A DNA stretch of 64,000 nucleotides, taken from assembly GCA_028622995.1 (NCBI GenBank), contig JAJQJQ010000122.1:1-64000 (forward strand), given 5' to 3'. The position numbers and the translations under genes were made by a program. The notes under the pieces were generated by a model. The model made no database searches and was not told where the DNA came from. It was given only the letters and a program-made list of their open reading frames with translations. Positions 1 to 11,500 of this stretch are shown here, one piece after another (positions within the stretch are counted from its first letter, which is position 1; each line of letters starts with the position of its first letter). Source of the DNA: Panagrolaimus kolymaensis. Its lineage: Eukaryota > Nematoda > Chromadorea > Rhabditida > Panagrolaimidae.

Positions 1-3000
1 CTTGTTTCACCAAGGCATTCTTGAAGGGTGAGTATGGATTTATGATCAATATTGAAAATATTTTTGAAATCATGTGAATGCCCATTTTGATTTGCTCCAA
101 TTAATTGTGCAAGTTCTAGATTGCTAATGCATTTGAGAACATCATACCAATTTTCACCAAGGAAATTTCCATCATCGACGCCAATGGTAATCAAAAGTTT
201 AATACATTCAACATTTTTAGCTTTCATATCACTGAGATTATTCTTAGAAACCAATAATGTAAAGCGTGTTAAAGCTTGAAGATAAGCATCTCGAGCTGTG
301 TCAGGGCCATAGATACAAGCAACTCTGATACCATATCGAAAACCTTCCAAGCATAGCTTCCAATAATGAGGATCGTCGCTATTTTGAAGCCCAATTGAAA
401 ACACAGCAAAACATACAGGCCATATTGCTTTTGCCATAGGTCGAACATCTTCAAAATGAGTAGCAAATGTAAATTCGAAGTGGCAATTTGATGCAGCTTC
501 CATCAGAGCATAAGCATTTTTAGAAATTGTTTGAAGTTCAAGTGTTCTAAATTCTTTGAGTTGTCGATAAGATACATCACCAATTTTAGCATTCAATTTT
601 GGAGCACCCAACCCTCCACGAACTTTGATTTCGTTTGCAGCAATTTCATCAAAAATTTCAGATAGAAATTCAGGAGAAAGATCGCCGCCATCATTGCATC
701 CAGCCAAATTTTTCATAAATTGTTGCTTGGTCATTTTATGTCGGACTTGGCTACTATGTTGATCAGTTGTTAACATGATAATAGCATAGCAAAGAACATA
801 AGCTGTATCAGCAGAAGCAAAAAGTTCTTGTGTCGGGTTGCATTCACAGTAACGAGAAGCAAATTTTTCCATAATACGATCAATTTTCTGAGCTTCACCA
901 GGCAAACGGAATTTCTCAAGTGCTTTACGGATAGCTTGAACAAATGGAACATCAGCAAAATCAAATTCATCAATGTAAGCGAACATAACTTCTTTGTTAA
1001 AGCTAAAAATAAATAATTTACAATGCAATATAAGCTTTTCAAACAACAATATGACTTACTCATTGCCTTCACCAAGATAATCGCCAATAGCCGTTTTATC
1101 CAAGCGTTCTTCAATATGGACAAAATGAGCGATGTCAGTTGCTTGAGTTCCAATAATTTCTTTTTCTTGCAAAAAAGCAATGCCTTTCTTAGGATTTTGT
1201 GCAAACCTTTAAAATAAAAGATATCATTAAAAGCTGTGATAAAATTAAAGTAAACTCACAAGTCAATGCCATGTTCGATAATTCTAAAAAAAAGATAGGG
1301 TTAGTAAGTTTTGAGAAAGCTTAAAAAAGATAACAACTTACGATTTACGCTGTTTCATTTGTTCATATTGTTGTGCTACAATAGCTCCATTAATTTCATT
1401 ATCTTCTTGATCTTCATTCGTTGAAAGTTCAGTTTTGGAGAAAACCATTTCTTCATAAAACATAATTAAAGCTTTATAAACTTTTACTAAACATTCAAGT
1501 GCAAGTTCTTGCATTTTCTTTTCTCTTTCTTTCCCAGGACTTGAGCTAGTTGGTGCTGATTCGGTTGTAGGAGTCTTCTAAAAACGAAACAATATAATAG
1601 TAACATATGTATTTTTTATACTTACCGAAATTTTAGAAAGCTCATCAATCAAAACTTGAAGAACATTAGCAGAAGTAAGATGACAATCATAGTTAATGTA
1701 AATATCGACAACGCTTTGATAATTATCACAGATTTTTGATATGGTATGCATTACAATCCATTTATGTTCAAACGTACTTGATGGTGACTTCAAAATAATG
1801 AAAATAATATCTTTGAAAAATACCTAAAAACATATCATAAGCTTATATGTTTGTTAAGAAAAATAAAAAAACTGACTTCGATTTGTTTTTTGAGATGAAC
1901 TCTGAACTTGTTGACCAATTGAACAAAAATGGCTAAAGCTTTTTCGAATACAGAAATAATTGGTGAAACAGCATTCTTAGTCAAAGCTCCACAAAGAAAA
2001 TGTCGAATAGAGAAAACCAAGCTATGATTGTCACTTAATGGAGCATTAAAATTTTGAAGAACAAGCAAAATCATCTCGAGTGAAAGCAGCTTTGATCGAA
2101 GTTCATGGCTTTTAGGATCCGAAGCGTCAGCTAAATCCTTCATTGAAAGTTTACATAAAGCACGAAAGATTAAAAATGCATCCTTCTCTTCGGTGCTTTT
2201 GAATTCCAGTTTTGAACTAGCTTCATCAAGAGAATTTGGTAGAGTATCAGCAAGGTTTTCTACAGATAGGCTTGCAAGAGCACTATGATTATGATGTACA
2301 CTTGTTGAAGGCGAATTATGGCCAACTCCATTAGTAAGAGATCCCGAGCTCGATGGTTCTTCTGTTAAGACACTTATTTCTTTGACTGAATGGTTAACAA
2401 CTTGGTTTATTACCGAATCAAGCACACTTTTAACGACCTAAAACATTGTGTTTAATCTTGAAAAATATGATAAGAGAAAACTAACCATTTCATCAAGATC
2501 TAGTTCAATGTTATTATCTTCTTGTTCTTGTCTTTGCATGGTCAAAAAGACGCTGTTAATCGTTTGAGTTAAAATTCCTTTAGCTGTTGATTGATTTACT
2601 TGATTTTTGCTCGCAAGATATATATTAAAACATGTTCGAACAGCATGTAAAAGAGATTGTTCATGAGCTTTTGTAGTATTTGAAAGAACAACCGCCAGAA
2701 TAGCTTTGATGATTTGAAGTTGAACAGTGTCATCTGTCTGTGGCCCTTGAAAAGGATAACATATTGCAGAAACAATTCTATCGATAAGAAGACGATCAGG
2801 ATTTGATGAATCAGGAGAATCACCAATTAAATGACCATATGCAATTAGCTTCTATAAAGAAAAAGACAATAAATATAAGTGAGCAAGAAATAAGAAAACA
2901 AACTTGAAGACAATCCAATGCAGTAACAACAATTTTAGGAGACTTTGATTGGCAGGCAAGTTCAAATGGTTGAAAGTAATTATCGGCAAGGATATATTCC

Positions 3001-3282
3001 TGCATATTAGGCAAGATACCGCCAGAAGATTGTTTGGTATGTCGCTCAATTTCAGCATTTAGTTGTTCTAAAAATAACACAGTTAACATTCGTAGCTAAA
3101 AGATAAAAAGTAAACATACCAAGTGCCGATTCACACGATTGCTTAAGTTGCGCATGTTCTTTCTTTTTGATATCACGATCATTGAGAATGCGTTCAATTG
3201 AATTACGCAAAAACATTTCAGGAGGTGGAGGTTTCTGAATATCTTCTTGTCGTATTATTTTTATTTCATTTGCACCGATCAT
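1..3282 (-). CDS. agef-1: BIG/Sec7-type ARF guanine nucleotide exchange factor, N-terminal part (3' end outside window)
   Basis: Brefeldin A-inhibited ARF-GEF of the BIG1/BIG2 family. These activate ARF GTPases at the trans-Golgi by GDP/GTP exchange. Exons read on the minus strand: 3120-3282, 2904-3067, 2486-2851, 1877-2437, 1626-1823, 1342-1577, 1260-1283, 1060-1206 and 1-1002 (continues off the window). The N-terminal DCB/HUS region contains the family match YFQPFELACQSKSPKIV, followed by the Ser/His-rich linker normal for the family. The Sec7 domain starts in the exons near 1340-1060 (EHGIDL, then HFVHIEERLDKTAIGDYLG). It carries the catalytic glutamic finger region LPGEAQKIDRIMEKFA near 880-910 and the typical stretch ASADTAYVLCYAIIMLTTDQHS. 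The start ATG at 3282 is the first Met before a continuous exon. One exon is only 24 bases, but it restores the conserved EHGID. The C-terminal HDS repeats lie mostly outside the window. Identification is firm; the symbol is by orthology to C. elegans. Confidence 0.93.
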
Positions 3283-3940
3283 TCAGATTTGAGCATATTC
3301 CTATAATGAATAAATTATGAAATCATATGCAAAAAAAATAAGACACGCTAATTATGAATGGTATTTCACGTTATTAAAATTATGATTCTTCGAAATTAAT
3401 GAAGCCAAAATTGACGATGACTATCGATCTCATTCTTCATATTTTTTGTTTCTTCGTTGACGTTTTCTTTTTCAACGTTTTTCGCGCAATGTAACTAACA
3501 CAAACTGGCTAAATGCGACGATCGCCACGTCATTTTTCTCATAAACCGTTGACAATTTTTAGCGGTAAACTTATTTATTTCAAAGTAAATGCTAAAATAT
3601 AATTGTAAAATTACTAATAAGTTCCATTAAACATGCTACAAAACTTCAAAAGTTACACAAATGTTTAACCAATTTAGTGTTAAATTGCTTTTAATGTGGT
3701 AAAAAAAAATGGTTATGGAGGTGATTGTAAGTATTACATTAGCCTAAGTAATCAATAGAATGAGTGTTTCTTTTCTCTTTCTTTAAAAACTACCGATACG
3801 AAAAATTATTTAGCATTTTAGTAATTGCTGTAAATATCATAAAGCATGGTTTAAGCTGTAATTATTCTTCAATATCCCACACGTATAAAAGCAACTTTAT
3901 TTATTTGAGAAAAAGAAAACTTAAATTTACCCAAAATAAA
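3283..3940. other. Intergenic region between agef-1 and the tail-anchored protein gene
   Basis: About 660 AT-rich bases with no ORF of coding character. It should hold the agef-1 promoter and 5' UTR on its left side and the 3' UTR of the neighbouring minus-strand gene on its right side. The two genes run in the same direction. No clear TATA box or repeat was seen. Confidence 0.5.
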
Positions 3941-4882
3941 TCAATAATAAAAACAAGAGTAAACAACAAAAAAACAAAAAATAAAAAACAATGGCAAGAA
4001 CAATTTAGAAAAATCTAGTCCTCCTTGTCTTTGAAATCCTTGTTTACAGCTATGAGATGTAAGATAATAGAGTTTTGTTACAGGACCAATGCGATTTTCA
4101 GAAGCAAGCCGATTAGGAGTTGATGTAAAATGTGGATTGAAAGATGAAATTGAAGAAGAGCTTCCATTCGTTACATTTAAACTTGTGTTAACCGATGAAT
4201 TTGAAGGATTTCTACCACTTAACTTCTTAGTTAATGAATCCATAGTTGCTTGTAATTCTTTAACATGGCCATGATAAAAGGATGAAAAACCATCAGTTGG
4301 AGTAAATAGATCAGGAGAGTAACTTGCAGCTATCACTTGAGGCTTCAACAATCGAAGAGCAGATTTTGCAGCAGAATGCTTATTTATTGCATTAAACCAT
4401 TCAAATTTCTTCAGAGACAATAATATGTTATCATTTGCAGGTAATAGATATGTAAGGACATCGTTGAAATATTGAAAGTACACGCTATGATAAAAAGCAG
4501 GAATTGAGATTCGGCTCCTCTTGAAGTGGTTGATTAAAGCCCGAAGAAGATTTCGATAAAGAACATCGTCATTACAGCTACTCTAAAAATGAAAGTTTAG
4601 TACTTAACGAACAAATAGTAGCTAAATAATACTAACCTTGAAGACTTCACTATTGTGACCAAGTAAACAATCAAATTTGACGAAATCAACTTCTTTAGCA
4701 GGAATTTCACATAAATCGATATCAGCTGAATTGAAAACTTTATCCACAACAAGAATGGTAAATGTTCGAGGATCATGAAATCGTCGACGATTTAAGAGAT
4801 CATAACATAAATTATTGAATTTCTTCGCAGTTGATTGGTGGAAGTGATAATCAGTTGACATTTGAGATCTGTAATATGGCAT
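3941..4882 (-). CDS. Unrecognised protein with a C-terminal hydrophobic tail anchor
   Basis: Two exons on the minus strand, 4637-4882 and 3941-4582, joined in phase 0 across a 54-base intron with GTTAGT donor and TTTTTAG acceptor. They give about 295 residues. I do not recognise the family. The first two thirds look like a folded, helix-rich domain (DPRTFTILVVDKVF; later NDNILLSLKKFEWFNAINKHS). Then comes a Ser/Asn/Thr-rich low-complexity linker. The protein ends in about 20 very hydrophobic residues (LFLPLFFIFCFFVVYSCFYY) right at the stop codon. That tail is the layout of a tail-anchored membrane protein, with the bulk of the chain in the cytosol. No signal peptide is seen. The start at 4882 is the first ATG of the exon. 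It is divergent from the strumpellin gene and shares its 5' flank. Confidence 0.7.
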
Positions 4883-5095
4883 TTTTGAAACAAGTGTAAA
4901 AAACCAGAAGCAGAAAAAAATGACTGAAAGCTTTCTGAAGAAGAAGAAAAAAAGTGAGAGAGAGATTCATTCGAAAACTATTGAAAGCGGCTTTAAAATG
5001 TCTTGAAGTGAAAAAGAAAAAGCCATTCGATCGTGTAAATTCTTTCTCTCTGTTTTTTTCTTCTTCGTTTATTTTTACTAGGAAACGAAACAACT
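4883..5095. promoter_or_regulatory. Short divergent (bidirectional) 5' flank
   Basis: Only 213 bases separate the ATG of the minus-strand tail-anchored protein gene from the ATG of the plus-strand strumpellin gene. Both promoters and both 5' UTRs must therefore lie here or overlap the genes. The stretch contains AG-rich and TC-rich tracts (GAAGAAGAAGAAAAAAAG near 4940 and TTCTTTCTCTCTG near 5040). No TATA element was recognised. The regulatory role is inferred from position alone. Confidence 0.55.
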
Positions 5096-8000
5096 ATGTT
5101 GATGAATTCTATAAAAGCAGATGATCGTCAACGTCAACAATTAGAACATTTTATTTTTGTGGAAAACTGTTTAATCGCTGAAATACACCGAGTGTCTCAG
5201 CGTATTCCCCAAGATTTCATTGAACCGAATACCAGTAAATTTAGTAAACTTCTTGTTGATTTTTCATATTTTGAAGAACAAAAAAAGTTTGAAAATTTAA
5301 TTGAAAGTGACGACGTTAGTTTCTTAAATTTTTTAAGGGTTTTATGATGGATAAATTTAGGAACTTAAAATATTAGAAGATGAATTTTATCATTTATTTA
5401 ATCCCTTTCTCCGAGTTTTTCACAAACTTGTTGATGAAATTTGTTTCTTTCTATTTGAAGCTGTGGAATATTCGGATAAATGCCAATTAAATCTTAATTT
5501 ACTTGATCGACAATTTGTTAGATTGAATGTATTAAAATGTGAAGTTTTATTTTTGCTGGGAGTAATTCTTTTACTTCTTGATTCAAAGTTTCCTGGTTCT
5601 ATTAAGGAACGAATATTTGTTGCATATTATCGTTCAAGGTAAACAACTTTCCTTTTGGTGGACACTATGAATTATTTTGTTTTTTATAGTGTTGATCTTC
5701 GTTCTAAAAATTTTGAACTCTTATTATCACTTTTGAGAAATCGTAAAGAAGGATTTGAAACATGTTTTCCTTCAGTTAAAATTAATACTCGCTTTGTTGA
5801 ACATGTTATTAATTTTCTAAAAAATTATTCCTTGAATCAACAACATGAAAGTATTACCAATGAATTTTCGGGTGAAAGACAAGCTGCAATGATTTATGTT
5901 TCGCTTTATTTTCATCCCGAAATTCTTTACACTCAGCAAGGAACAATGCGACAAATTATTGATAAATATTTTCAAGATCGTTGGATTATTCCATTACATA
6001 TTGAATTAACAGCAAATTTGGTTGAAAAATGGACTGACTATCCAGCTGCTAAAAGTGTATTTTCAACTGCATTGGATTCAGGAATGATTGGAAGAAAAGC
6101 CACGGATTTTGGTAATCGTTTACGATTGGTCGCTATTCCAGGTGGGCTTCTTACTGTCGAACAATTGGGTGAATATGGAAAACTTATTTTTGAACATAAT
6201 CATATTTTGCGTTGGTTTATTCTTCATTCATCGGAAATTCATTGCAAGCGATCACCCGCTCTCCCACAAATGGTTATAACCGCATCAAAGCTTACTATCG
6301 ATGAATTATTTTCTGCTTTCGTTAAAACTGCCCATTTTGAACATAAATTTCGGCAATCTTGTAATTATTTAATTAAACATAAGCAAGATGAAAGTAGCCG
6401 CCTCAAAGATAGAGTTGGAATCCTTTTTGATCAAATTATTCAACTTCTCGCAAATGATCTTTTTGAATCTCAAACTTGGAATGAGCGACTCAAAACTTGG
6501 ATGACCACAGTCAAAGAATGTGTAATTGGTTTGGATGCCCAAAAACCGGATACTCCTCAAGTTTTGGATCATTTGGCTTCAAAAATTACAGAGGTGGCAG
6601 AAATGCATGAAGCAGAACAAAAAATTCTTCGCCAATATTTTGCTTTAGTTCTCGTTGATATTTATCGACTTAAAAATGTTTGTTTAATTGATGAAACCTT
6701 TTTAAAACAACTCGATGAACAACGAGATGCGACATTTGTTTGGGATTTTTTGGATTTTTGGGGAGCAGCCTTTGATGATTTACTTAAAACTAATGCAACT
6801 GGAGTTAAATTTGTATTTCTTAAATTATCATCATCAATTAACAATGTCCTTGCTGAAGTTACCATACCTTATCCAGAGAAGGCAGGAGTTTTATCAGAAT
6901 TTTATCATCGAAAATTGGAACTTCATTTGAGAAAAATTATTCAAGTTTGTATATAATTTTTTTTAAATTTTATGATAATATTTTCAGGCAATTCCTCGTT
7001 CTATTTTTGCTCAAATGAATTCCCTTCAACCTTTATTTAGTAATCATAAAGCAGTTCACGTTGAAAAATTAAATCTCAAACAATTTGCGGATTTGGATCG
7101 AAGACATTTACTCGCACAAAAAACATTTGAAATTACTAAACTTTCTCTAGGTTTTAATAAATAACTACAAATTGATCCAACTTGATTAATAATAATTTAA
7201 ATTTTAGGTATCTCCAGTATGTGTTTAAATAAACTTGGCCCAATTGAAATTCGTCCAAAGGAGCTTCTCTTTGATGGTTTGAAAGAAGAGCTACGATTAA
7301 AACTTCGCCAACTTCTTGCTTCTGATCTAAGCCTCCCAAATATTTTACGAATTCTTGCTTCACAAACTCATAAAATTGCAACTTTTCGAGATGCTTTCCT
7401 TTTTGTTTGTGAACATATTGGATTTAATGGAGTTGCATTATGGCAAAGTGAACTTGAGTATGTATGGAATTCTGCATTTAAAATAGAAAAAGCTAATTTA
7501 AAATCTAAAACAACTTTACAAAAAACTATTGTTTCAAAGAATGCTCCACCCAAACCTATTTTAGGCCAAATTATTTATAATTTGGTTCAACAAACAAGTC
7601 CAAGGTAAATCCATGTTGTTGAAATTTTTTAATACATAAATAAAGTTAATTTTTTTAGAGCAAGTGTTTATTTTTGTATGAAAGATGAATGGTTGAGCAT
7701 TGATTTGAGAAAGTTGGAATTTAGTGGAAGCTTCTTTTCAATCGTAGAACAATGGCTTCCTGCAATAGCTAATGTTGGATTGAGACGTTTAGTGGCTTTT
7801 AGCATTTATTCCCATATAAATTCCCTAACTTCGGAACTCACAGCTTCAAGAAAACTTTTCGTTTCTTTGCCGGATTTTAAATGGGCTTCTTTAAGTCCAT
7901 TACTTGAATCAGAAGATTTTATTAAAATGTCAACAAAGATTTTCGATTTGGCATCAAAAGTAAGTTATCGTAAAAAAAAATTTGGAATAAACAAAAAATG

Positions 8001-8552
8001 TTTTTTGTAGATTGGGCAATTAACCATTGTTGAAAATAGCCTTCGACGTTGTATTGAAGAAAGTTTACATGCTCGCGTTGAAGATGTTTTGTATGCCACA
8101 CAAAATTTAATCCATTCTCTGAGTAAAGATACAAAGGATGGTGTGAAATTAGAGACCAAATCATTGGAAAATACTCCACAATTTATTGCAATGATAGATC
8201 GTTTAGGACTTGGCTCAAATTTAGCAAAAACACCTAACAATGTCCCTTCTTATGCTCCATTAGCTCTTTTTGGAGCTTTAATTCATTATTTTAATTCAGG
8301 TTTGTTGCCATATTTAGATAGGGTTGAATAATTTCATTTTTAGCATCAAATAAGAAATCGGATTTCACCGATAATTTTGTTGTTCTCACTGGTATAATCG
8401 TTGCAGCAAAAGCTCTTCGAATTGAAAAACACTTTCGACAACTTTGTTCACTACTTTTATCTGATGCAAATGTATTCGTTTCACTTAAAAATTCCCCAAC
8501 AGTTCGATCGATTTTGGCCCTTCATAAAATTCCTGAAGCATTACGGAAGTAA
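5096..8552 (+). CDS. ddl-2: WASH complex subunit 5 (strumpellin)
   Basis: Strumpellin, the long helical scaffold of the WASH complex, which drives Arp2/3-dependent actin assembly on endosomes. Eight exons: 5096-5314, 5361-5638, 5690-6944, 6988-7150, 7208-7604, 7659-7959, 8011-8299 and 8344-8552. Together they give 1036 residues, against about 1159 in human. Family matches run along the whole length: DFSYFEEQKKFENL near the N-terminus, QAAMIYVSLYFHPEIL with MRQIIDKYFQDRWII, the central GPIEIRPKELLFDGLKEEL, and ITGIIVAAKALRIEKHFRQLCS-like sequence at the end. The first intron was placed at the GTTAGT donor at 5315, because this restores the family alignment ESDDELKILEDEF and removes a stop. The ATG at 5096 is the only good start. 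The symbol ddl-2 is by orthology to the C. elegans gene; the human name is WASHC5. No truncation or frameshift is seen. Confidence 0.93.
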
Positions 8553-11500
8553 TTTTTTTATTCAACGGGTTTATTTCTATCTGTGATTCTTAAATTATTT
8601 TTTTAATTCAAAACTTTATCATTGAAAAATATATTTATGAAAAATAACGACCAATAAAATAAGTATGCATATTTACTAAAGATTGAAAAATGCGAGTTGG
8701 AAATGTACGTATAACGAAATCCGGGTTGTAAAAAAAGGGATGGAAGTGCCGCAATAATAAAGCAACAACCACCAGACCATTCAAAAGTTTATCATGATTT
8801 TTTTCGTAAAAATAAAATGTTAAAAGATAGCATAGAAATGAATTAGTAAAGTTAATAAATGACTATATTTTGAAATCATTGTAAAGAAATTGAATGAGAA
8901 ATAGAGGAAGTCCCGCTGCTATTAGCCACAACAAACAACGAAGAAATGGGAGTATAAGTTAAAGGTTGTGGTAGCACACAAAAAACATTCAGCAGATTAA
9001 ATATATTTATTTCGCATTTAGTTAAGATTAAATTTACGTATCATAGTTTTTAAAATCATTCAAATTTTTAGATATATTATTCTGTTGGTTCTTTGGGCTT
9101 TTGACAAAAATGCTTAAACCAAGTTTTAAATTTTATTCAAGTCTCAAATATTTTTAGAAGTCTCACCGCTTCTTATTAGTATGTCTTTGATCAGAGTTCT
9201 TTTTCCACAACCGACATCTTTGGTCTTTATTAGGAGTGATTGACCGACCGATCTCTTTCTCATTCCATTGATTTTCTTATCATTCATTTAATCATACATA
9301 TATTATTTCAATTTTGGAAATTCTTTCCATTTTTTTCACGTGTGAAGAATCTTTGTGCTTTGATCAAAGAAAAATAAAAATCTTTTCGTCGCTTTCTTTT
9401 GTCTCGAATATATTTAAAGCGAAAACTTTTTATTTTAGGGATTTCTCGAAAAAAAGAGCGAAGGAAGGATAAGCTTTTAAACAAGATTTTCTCTCATTTT
9501 ATTTCGAATGTACTTGGAAAAAACAAAAATGAAGACGGCGATGATTTTCAAAATAAAAAAAAGTATTAATCCGCTAAATTTCTGATTTATTTTGCTGTCT
9601 ATTCTTTTTACAAACACGCCGATAATCAACAAAATAACTTTTCTTCACATTTTTCTGTTTCGAGTATTGTCTTTGCTTCATTAATCAGATGACTCTTTTT
9701 TTTCAAACGTGCAAAAAAATCAAAAAAATATACAATGTTCTTGCAGCAAAGATTTTGAAAAAGGAAAATACTGAACAATTGTATCTTATTTAAAGAGCAT
9801 TGAGAAACCGAAAATGTCTTATGACAAGGTGTCTAATAAGGTCATCATTTTAATATACCTTTCCATAACACCGTAAAATTGTTTTTTGAAAGGCTTACTT
9901 ATGGTAGGAAGTTTTAAACTATAGTTACAAAAATATGGCTCTAAAATTTTTTTTGGCTTCAAACATTTTTTTATTGTAGACTAAATTCTCGTTCGCCTCA
10001 CCTACGTATCTAACATCACCCTTATCGAACAAATTTTAGACTTTATTTCAATTTCCGTATATCTTTATAACTTTTTTTTCTTATGTTTCAAAGAACTCCA
10101 CGATTTTTGTGCTTTACTCTTGCGCTTTTGACGTCCGCGTTTTTTACTTTTTCTGCAACATTTTTTTCTTGCAAAAATATGGCAAAAAACGTCAAACAAG
10201 ACCCCCACAATTTTATTTTCTCTTCCAAGCATGCAACTTTTCTCAGAACAAAATTATAAACACAAAAATCAAATGTAATAATTTTAAAAAGGTACTAAAC
10301 AAAGACCAACAGGTGTTTATGAAATAAAAAGAAATAAATTGGTATTTTGGCAAATGTAAGTAATGTATGTAAGCGTTCTCAAGAAAATTATGTTTGAATT
10401 TTAAACTATTTTCTTTCTTTTTTGGGATAATTTCGAAGAATCACTTTTTTACTGTATAAATAAAATGGCTTTGTGGTTGGTTGGTTCTTCGATTAATATT
10501 TTGCAGAATTTTAAAGAAGAATTTTTCTTCTTCAAATTTTTGGTTCTGAGAATGCGAGTTTACTGTATCTGTATTTCATGCGTCCTAATTTTAAATCTTT
10601 ATTTTGCTTTTTTTTCTTTTCTCATGACTCTTACTTCTATTAATAGGTTTAATTAAAGGTTATTTTTGGCAGAAAATTATTATTTACATTTTATTTTGTA
10701 AATGTTTTTTCATTTCCAAACTTTTTCTTTTCAAACAAAAATTCAAAAATGAAAGAATCCACTTTTTTATTCCCTAAAATTCTTTTTACTTCTTGTCGTT
10801 GGAAAAATGATCAAATATTTTTTGAGAAGAAAAATGCCCAAACAATAATGAAAGCAGTAAATAATGACTGTGATGGACTTTATTGTTTTGTATTAAGCAA
10901 ATGGAATATTTAAAACGTGAAGCACACGTGGATTCCAAATATAAGTAATCACGAGACAACACCATCCGTACTTTGGCCTTTTTATTTTTTTATTATTCTT
11001 CAAACACTTTTTTTTTTGTCATTCATAACAGTTTTTTTTATCAGTCAAAGTTTTTTTTTGCAAGAAACCGCCAAAAACTCGTTGTTATTTTGGTTCTTTT
11101 TCTTTTTGGAAGTAAAGAAAAATAACTGATTTGATTCAAGAATTACGGTAATAACGATAGAGAGGAAGGAATTGGACAACTACTGTAATTTTAACATACA
11201 TGATTGAAAAAAAGTGAAGTTAGCCAAAATTTTTATATTCTTCCCTCAAAAATTTTACAAAAAAAAAACCCAAAAATTTAACATTTGCAATTATGCTATA
11301 GCAGTTGTATAAATAATAATGTCTTAGTCATACGGCAAAATTCACATTTGTTTCTTCTTTTGCAAAAATAAACATTATTGTTTTTTGTTGGTAAAAATTA
11401 AAAAAGGATTTTCCAATTATATGCATCGATCAATGACCATCATCATCATTATCCATCCTTTCTATCTAACCACAGGCAATAAATAAATATTCTGCAAATA

